Below, piece by piece: positions 59,999 through 64,000 of a stretch of 64,000 nt of DNA (position 1 is the stretch's first letter; each line of letters opens with the position of its first letter). Made by a program: the position numbers and the translations under genes. The stretch spans positions 90,435,948 through 90,499,947 of the forward strand of contig CM042152.1 of the NCBI GenBank assembly GCA_023376005.1. Direction: 5' to 3'. The notes below the pieces were generated by a model. That model saw only the letters and a list, made by a program, of their open reading frames with translations, was not told the DNA's origin and did no database searches. The DNA comes from Doryteuthis pealeii (taxonomy: Eukaryota > Mollusca > Cephalopoda > Myopsida > Loliginidae).

Positions 59999-60430
59999 TT
60001 CTTCTTCTTTAGATTCTTCTTCTTCTTTAGATTCTTCTTCTTCTTCTTCTTAGATATTCTTCTTATTCTTCTTCCTTCTTTAGATTCTTCTTCTTCTTAG
60101 ATTCTTCTTCTTTAAGATTCTTCTTCTTCTTCTCTTCTTTAGATTCTTCTTCTTTTTTTTCTTTAGATTCTCTTCTTTATTCTTCTTCTTCTTCTTTCTT
60201 TAGATTCTTCTTCTTCTTTTAGATTCTTCTTCTTCTTCTTCTTTCTTCTTCTTCTAGATTCTTCTTCTGCTTCTTTAGATTCTCTTCTTTAGATTCTTCT
60301 TCTTCTTTAGATTCTTCTTCTTTAGATTCTTTTCTCTTGATTCTTCTTCTTCTTCTTTAGATTCTTCTTCTTCTTTAGATCTTCTTCTTCTTCTTCTTCT
60401 CTCTTCTTCTTCTTCTTCTTCTTCTTCTAT
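59999..60430. repeat. TTC tract with TTTAGATTC interruptions
   Basis: About 20 TTTAGATTCTTCTTC units of varied length. Minus-strand frames (EEERRR, LKKKN) are artefacts. Confidence 0.95.
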
Positions 60431-60885
60431 CTGTCCCACTGTACCCTTTTGTTTTGTTTTTTGTTTTATTGACCTGATCCCTTTTAGACAGCAGGAGACT
60501 AAATCTGATTCCAACTTGCTTGTTAACCATAACTGGTTACTCTTTTCACATGCATAACCCAACCAAGTGCTTAACTTTCAGTACAGCACACTTAACATTA
60601 AGGTGTACGTTATGAAGTAAGACCCCACTTTAGATATGTTAGTATTTTCTTTGAAAAAGGCCAATTTTTGATAAGTTGCAAAAAAGAAAAGAGATAAAAC
60701 TTACCTCTAAAATTATTCAATATCGGGTATATAATCGGCAAGAGAATCAGACGAGGGGATTGATAGATGAGATGATTAGAGTACGTACTTGTTAACTCAG
60801 CTGCCATATTCTTCAGGGCTGACTTCTCAGGCTGATCCTGTGGGTTGCTTTCTTGGCGTTGATTCTTTTCGGGCTGGTCATTTCT
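60431..60885 (-). other. Unassigned; right end is LTR leader
   Basis: 60800-60885 on the minus strand is a purine-rich leader next to the LTR at 60886 (AGAAATGACCAGCCCG). Nothing is recognised before it. Confidence 0.4.
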
Positions 60886-61154
60886 TGTTTAAATGAATCA
60901 CCAAGGCAATACTTGTTTTTTCTTTAAGTCTTTTATTTAAAAAAAAACCCAGCCCATAAAACCGCAGCGGTGAGATGCGACATCTTGAGAGCTGACAACA
61001 ACGTCTGCTCTTGGATAGTAACTTGTCACAACTAAAACTAAACTATCTCGTACCTCTGGAGCAGTTAAGTCAGTTAAGGGGTTAATGAAGCCTGATTCAA
61101 AAATATTCTTACTATAGTACGTACATAATTCATTACCTTGCGTCTTATCCAACA
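60886..61154 (-). mobile_element. LTR, minus strand, 269 bp
   Basis: It begins with TGTTGGATAAG at 61154 and ends ..ATTTAAACA at 60886. AAATAAAAGACTTAAAG (60940) is the polyadenylation signal, followed by ACAAGTATTGCC as in the R-U5 of family M relatives. Leader sequence continues to the left, so it is a 5' LTR whose element is otherwise lost. Confidence 0.6.
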
Positions 61155-61204
61155 AATTCTATAAAAGAATAAAACTGAAGTCATTATCTCAAATACAACG
61201 TTCG

Positions 61205-61425
61205 GTTTTCTTTGTTTCATGGCATATCAATCTTCATGGGTTATTCAATACCAAAGCCATCCTTGTAGAAGAACTATAGTGGTATCATTTTAACCTATAG
61301 GTGGGAGAATGAGGGAGTTCATACCTTTCCCAAGGGTATTAATTTGAATGTGAATGTAATAGCATCACATAAGTTCAAACTTATTTTCTATGATCTTGCA
61401 GTACAGCAAATTATCTACGATGCCA
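61205..61425 (+). repeat. Repeat S, copy 3
   Basis: TTTCATGGCATATCAATCTTCATGGG, AACCTATAGGTGGGAGAATGAGG, TTCATACCTTTCCCAAGGG, GAATGTGAATGTAATAGCATCA and CTTGCAGTACAGCAA. It combines a repeat F-like start and SINE1-like central words. Confidence 0.45.
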
Positions 61426-61615
61426 CTATATATATTAGACAAAAATGATAAGACTAACAATATCACCGCTATGAATAATAATAACAATAATAATAGTAAT
61501 AATAATAATAACAATAGTATATAACATCATACACATACTCACTCCAAATTAAACAAATCTCACCATCTCCCCTTCAAAAAAAAAAAAAAAATTCTCCGAA
61601 ATACCAAATAAGAGA

Positions 61616-61783
61616 AAATTTCTCTGAATGTTTGAGATGAGGCTTGAAGATTAGTATTATCTGCGTTATTCGGACTATTGTCCCCATCTTCATTGAAATT
61701 TTGTACAACGTTTCGGCTGATATGCTCTCCGGCCTTCTTCAGGTATTTCTTGTCGGATTCGGGAACCTTCTCGGACTTATTTG
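61616..61783 (-). mobile_element. Ribozyme-SINE (family E), copy E13, 3' part
   Basis: Minus strand: GAAGGTTCCCGAATCCGACAAG (one repeat unit), motif, tail to AACATTCAGAGAAATT. Its ends coincide with the inner ends of the inverted arms. Confidence 0.65.
61704..61745 (-). ncRNA. Hammerhead-type motif, family E, copy E13
   Basis: TAC/GTA, CTGAAGA (61736-61742), A, GGCCG/CAGCC (one mismatch), GAAAC, ACGT, GTT triplet. The core is intact. Confidence 0.5.
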
Positions 61784-61970
61784 GTATCTTGGAGAATTTT
61801 TTTTTTTTTTGAAGGGGGAGATGGTGAGATTTGTTTAAATTTGTGAGTGAGTATATGTATGATGTTATATACTATTGTTATTATTATTATTACTATTATT
61901 ATTGTTATTATTATTAATAGCGATGATATTGTTAGTCTTATCATTTTTGTCTAATATATATATATCGTGA

Positions 61971-62698
61971 GTGTACATCTATATTTGTCTATTTTGATTT
62001 GTCTAGTTGTCTTTAATCTGTTGATATCATCTGTGTCTGTCTTTTATCGATACTCTGTTAATATCTTTTTTTTTTCTTATATATTTTCTTAATATCTGTT
62101 TATTTAATTATTTATTCTATTTAATTTTATTTATTTATTTATTCATTTATCTATTATTTATTTTTTTTATTTTCTAAAATTCTTTTTTTATCTTTTTTAA
62201 TATTATATATTTATATTATTCTTTCATTTTTATTTTTTTATATATTATTATTTTGTTTTTGTTATTCATTTACTACACACTAAGTGAATTTGAGAGGAGA
62301 AATGTGGACAAAGGAACAAAACTCAGACAAGTATATGTAGGAGATTATATATCTAAATATACATTTAATAATCAAAAGGTTTTAACATTGACAATAATTT
62401 CAAATATAATAAATCATCTTCAAAACTCTTATTTTTCACATTCATTTATTACTTTTCTCGATAAATAATGTTTTTTTATTGAATATAAAGTTTCAGGGAT
62501 GTTAATCCTTATAAAACATTATCTATAATTATATATGATATTCATTAATAGATTACTTTATTAAGATAGAATGTCTTTATCTTGAATATTAGTTTCATCT
62601 TACTCGCTGTATCTTCCGGCCAAGTGTCTGTATTTCGTAATCATTTGGAAATTTTATATCAACATTTATTTCCATTCAGCAGAATGAAATCTTTTGAG
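61971..62698. other. AT-rich, T-rich sequence
   Basis: No feature. The 71-codon ORF at 62253 has no known motif. Confidence 0.4.
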
Positions 62699-62958
62699 GG
62701 GCCGGGTTAGCTCAGTCGGTAAGCGTTCGGCTAGAAACCACAAGGTTCCTAGTTCGATACCGGTCCTCGCCAACTCAGCGTATGAGTAGCACAGGGATCT
62801 GTGCGGTAAAGTAAGGAGCTGATGGTAGGTGTGGCACTCCACCTCAGACGCCAAAAACAATCTCCTTGGTCTAGCGCTACTGAAAAGGGGATAGACTCCC
62901 TCGCTGATTGGTTGATACCGACTTTAGGCCGCCCCGACGACTTTACTTTTTTTTTTTT
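62699..62958 (+). mobile_element. SINE2, plus strand, cleanest full copy
   Basis: GGCCGGGTTAGCTCAGTCGG (box A) and CTAGTTCGATACCGG (box B), the whole body and GACTTTACTTTTTTTTTTTT at the 3' end. The head folds loosely like a tRNA but lacks an intact anticodon arm, so I call it a SINE. Confidence 0.9.
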
Positions 62959-63065
62959 CAGTTATGCTTTCCAGACAGAATGTAATTTCAATGTCAGCCA
63001 AGTTTTCCTGATAAATTTCTCTATGTATTTCCTTAATGTTCAGTTTCTATGAAATTATCTTTTAA
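62959..63065. other. Spacer
   Basis: No feature seen. Confidence 0.4.
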
Positions 63066-63479
63066 TCCTGGACGAGGTTGTTTGCATTTCACATAGCGGT
63101 AATAACTTCAGGAAAGTTATGCATCCAAAAATTCTCCCTCCAGCTATAGGTAAATAGTAGGGCAGATTAGGCTCCTTATCTTTGGTTAGTGTGGCGGATA
63201 ATAATTGAAGAAGATACCTTTAGGCGAATAAGGTTTTATTCAATCAAAAAACGCACATATGTTTTCAAAGATGGCGACTTGCTGAATAAAAAAGGGGAGG
63301 TGATAGCCTAAACAAGGGCAGGTAACTCCCAATGCAAGGGTTGGTAACTCTGAAATTGTCCCTTATTACCACAGTTAGGCAACCAGTCTAGGACAAGGAA
63401 AAACCCTACATTTAAACCTGTTAACTCCACTTAACAAATTGATCATGTGTCACATCCTACTCACGTGGAGGGGTTGGCA

Positions 63480-63480
<1 letters not shown>
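63066..63480 (+). mobile_element. SINE1, plus strand, split by a small LTR
   Basis: ATCCTGGACGAGGTTG starts inside box B. The body runs to TTTGGTTAG (63189) and resumes at GTTAGGCAACCAGTCTAGG (63374), ending in GTGGAGGGGTTGGCAATGTATATAT. The interruption is the 184-bp element described next. Confidence 0.85.
63190..63373 (-). mobile_element. 184-bp solo LTR (family P) with 5-bp target duplication
   Basis: The insert begins TGTGGCGGATAATAA and ends TTATTACCACA, so both strands read TGTGG..CCACA. GTTAG is duplicated on both sides (63185-63189, 63374-63378), and the SINE1 consensus has it once. TTTTATTCAATC reversed is AATAAAA, giving a minus-strand polyadenylation signal. Internal phrases match 34715-34760. 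The length is short for an LTR but within the range of small elements. Confidence 0.85.

Positions 63481-63481
<1 letters not shown>

Positions 63482-63520
<39 letters not shown>
63482..63520. repeat. (TA)n shared by two SINE1 tails
   Basis: A single TA tract lies between the 3' end of a plus SINE1 and the 3' end of a minus SINE1. Confidence 0.85.
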
Positions 63521-63524
<4 letters not shown>

Positions 63525-63727
63525 GACCCCTCCGCACGAGCAGGATGTGACACAAGGTCAATTTCTTAAGCGGAGTTTAACAGGTTTGAATTCAGAGTTT
63601 TCCTTCTCCTAGACCGGTTGCCTAACCAAGGTTAACGAGCCCAGTCTGCCCTATTATTTACCCATAGCTGGAGGGAGAGTAGAATTCATACCTTTCCCAA
63701 AGGTATTAGCGCTAAGTGAAATTGCTA
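63518..63727 (-). mobile_element. SINE1, minus strand, head missing
   Basis: TATTTACCGACCCCTCCGCACG, the full body to GGTATTAGCGCTAAGTGAAATTGC. The tRNA-like head is absent; a TA/GT tract stands in its place. Confidence 0.85.
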
Positions 63728-63728
63728 T

Positions 63729-63765
<37 letters not shown>

Positions 63766-63802
63766 ATGCGTGTATGCGTGTGTGTGTGTGTGTGTGTGTG
63801 TA
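63728..63802. repeat. TA then GT tract
   Basis: TA at 63728-63747, then GT with GCGT variants to 63800. Confidence 0.85.
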
Positions 63803-64000
63803 ATCATTTTTTAAGGTTCATATCTAAATTGAAGTTTTAAATCTTTAGCTCTTTCGTTGTATATTTTTGTCAAAGAGTTCATTTTTGGGCGACAGTAAAG
63901 TAATTCTTCCAATCACCAATAACACCTTTCCGAAACAAACTTCCTCTCGGTGTCCTCGTCTGAAACAATAGTGGGGGTTTTGCACTTTTCAGTTTATTAA
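63803..64000. other. Unassigned right edge
   Basis: No feature is supported before the window ends. Confidence 0.4.

Larger units (their letters stand above)
61429..61970. repeat. Inverted arms enclosing a ribozyme-SINE
   Basis: Left arm 61429-61613 and right arm 61784-61970 are inverted copies: TATATTAGACAAAAATGATAAG, AACAATATCA.CGCTAT, an AAT tract, TATATAACATCATAC, CTCACTCCAAATT against AATTTGTGAGTGAG, CTCACCATCTCCCCCTTC and a poly-A. Family E copy E13 (61616-61783) is the spacer. Confidence 0.85.

Noticed and set aside
62699..62765. Possible tRNA gene
   Set aside because: Boxes A and B are good, but the sequence lacks a proper anticodon arm and acceptor pairing and continues into a repeated SINE body seen six times.
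1..64000. Spliced cellular gene hidden among the repeats
   Set aside because: I looked for runs of conserved protein sequence with splice sites on both strands and found only transposable-element domains; weakly conserved exons or long non-coding RNAs cannot be excluded without transcripts.

Overview
This window is gene-poor, AT-rich repetitive DNA from a metazoan nucleus. I find no intact cellular protein gene, rRNA, tRNA gene or CRISPR array. The sequence shows (TA)n, (GA)n, (GAA)n and (GT)n microsatellites, tRNA-derived SINEs, solo and partial LTRs, decayed non-LTR, Ty3/Gypsy, Penelope-like and mariner pieces, and many fold-back repeats. A repertoire of Penelope-like elements, hammerhead-type motifs, R2-type endonuclease LINEs and tRNA-SINEs is typical of aquatic invertebrates. 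A mollusc or other lophotrochozoan is my guess, at low confidence. The SINEs do not look like the familiar coleoid cephalopod ones.

Layout. 1-7 kb: an LTR entering from the left edge, an R2-type LINE tail, two further LTR pieces, and a Penelope-like fragment (GIY-YIG domain) followed by a hammerhead-type motif. 7-16 kb: SINE1 and SINE2 copies, repeat K, an LTR (family N), and a 120-bp satellite made from a mariner end. 16-25 kb: two large palindromes built on hammerhead-type motifs, a deleted mariner whose 3' end has become a satellite, a Gypsy protease-RT relic cut by a SINE, and a 502-bp terminal-inverted-repeat element with an 8-bp target duplication and a matching empty site at 31.2 kb. 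25-42 kb: ribozyme-SINE pieces, long TA tracts, LTRs, repeat F copies, an antisense LINE C-terminal region and a GAA block. 42-50 kb: a tandem array of five hammerhead-type units with a 148-bp step, ribozyme-SINE copies, a long fold-back element, and GA and A-rich minisatellites. 50-64 kb: an RTE-like LINE relic, SINE1 copies, an R2-type LINE piece, palindromic ribozyme-SINEs, a Penelope-like relic, and a 184-bp solo LTR inserted in a SINE with a 5-bp duplication.

The main discovery candidate is a recurring small hammerhead-like motif. It has a 3-bp stem I, CTGANGA, one extra nucleotide, a 4-5 bp stem II, GAAA and a very short stem III. It occurs about 20 times in at least five sequence families (called A-E here) that share no flanking sequence except for a short block in A and B. 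All three stems change together between families, which indicates selection for an RNA fold. One host (family E) is a SINE-like unit with its own tRNA-like promoter boxes upstream of the ribozyme-like motif. Several copies are head-to-head or tail-to-tail palindromes, and one set is a tandem array, which are layouts expected of RNA-processed retroelements.

The repeats are layered: a SINE interrupts Gypsy pol, an LTR interrupts a SINE, an LTR follows a LINE tail, a fold-back element interrupts repeat F, and SINE 3' tails run into (TA)n tracts. Family letters (SINE1-3, SINE-L, F, J, K, S, LTR-M/N/O/P/Q, ribozyme A-E) are local labels assigned by comparing copies within this window.
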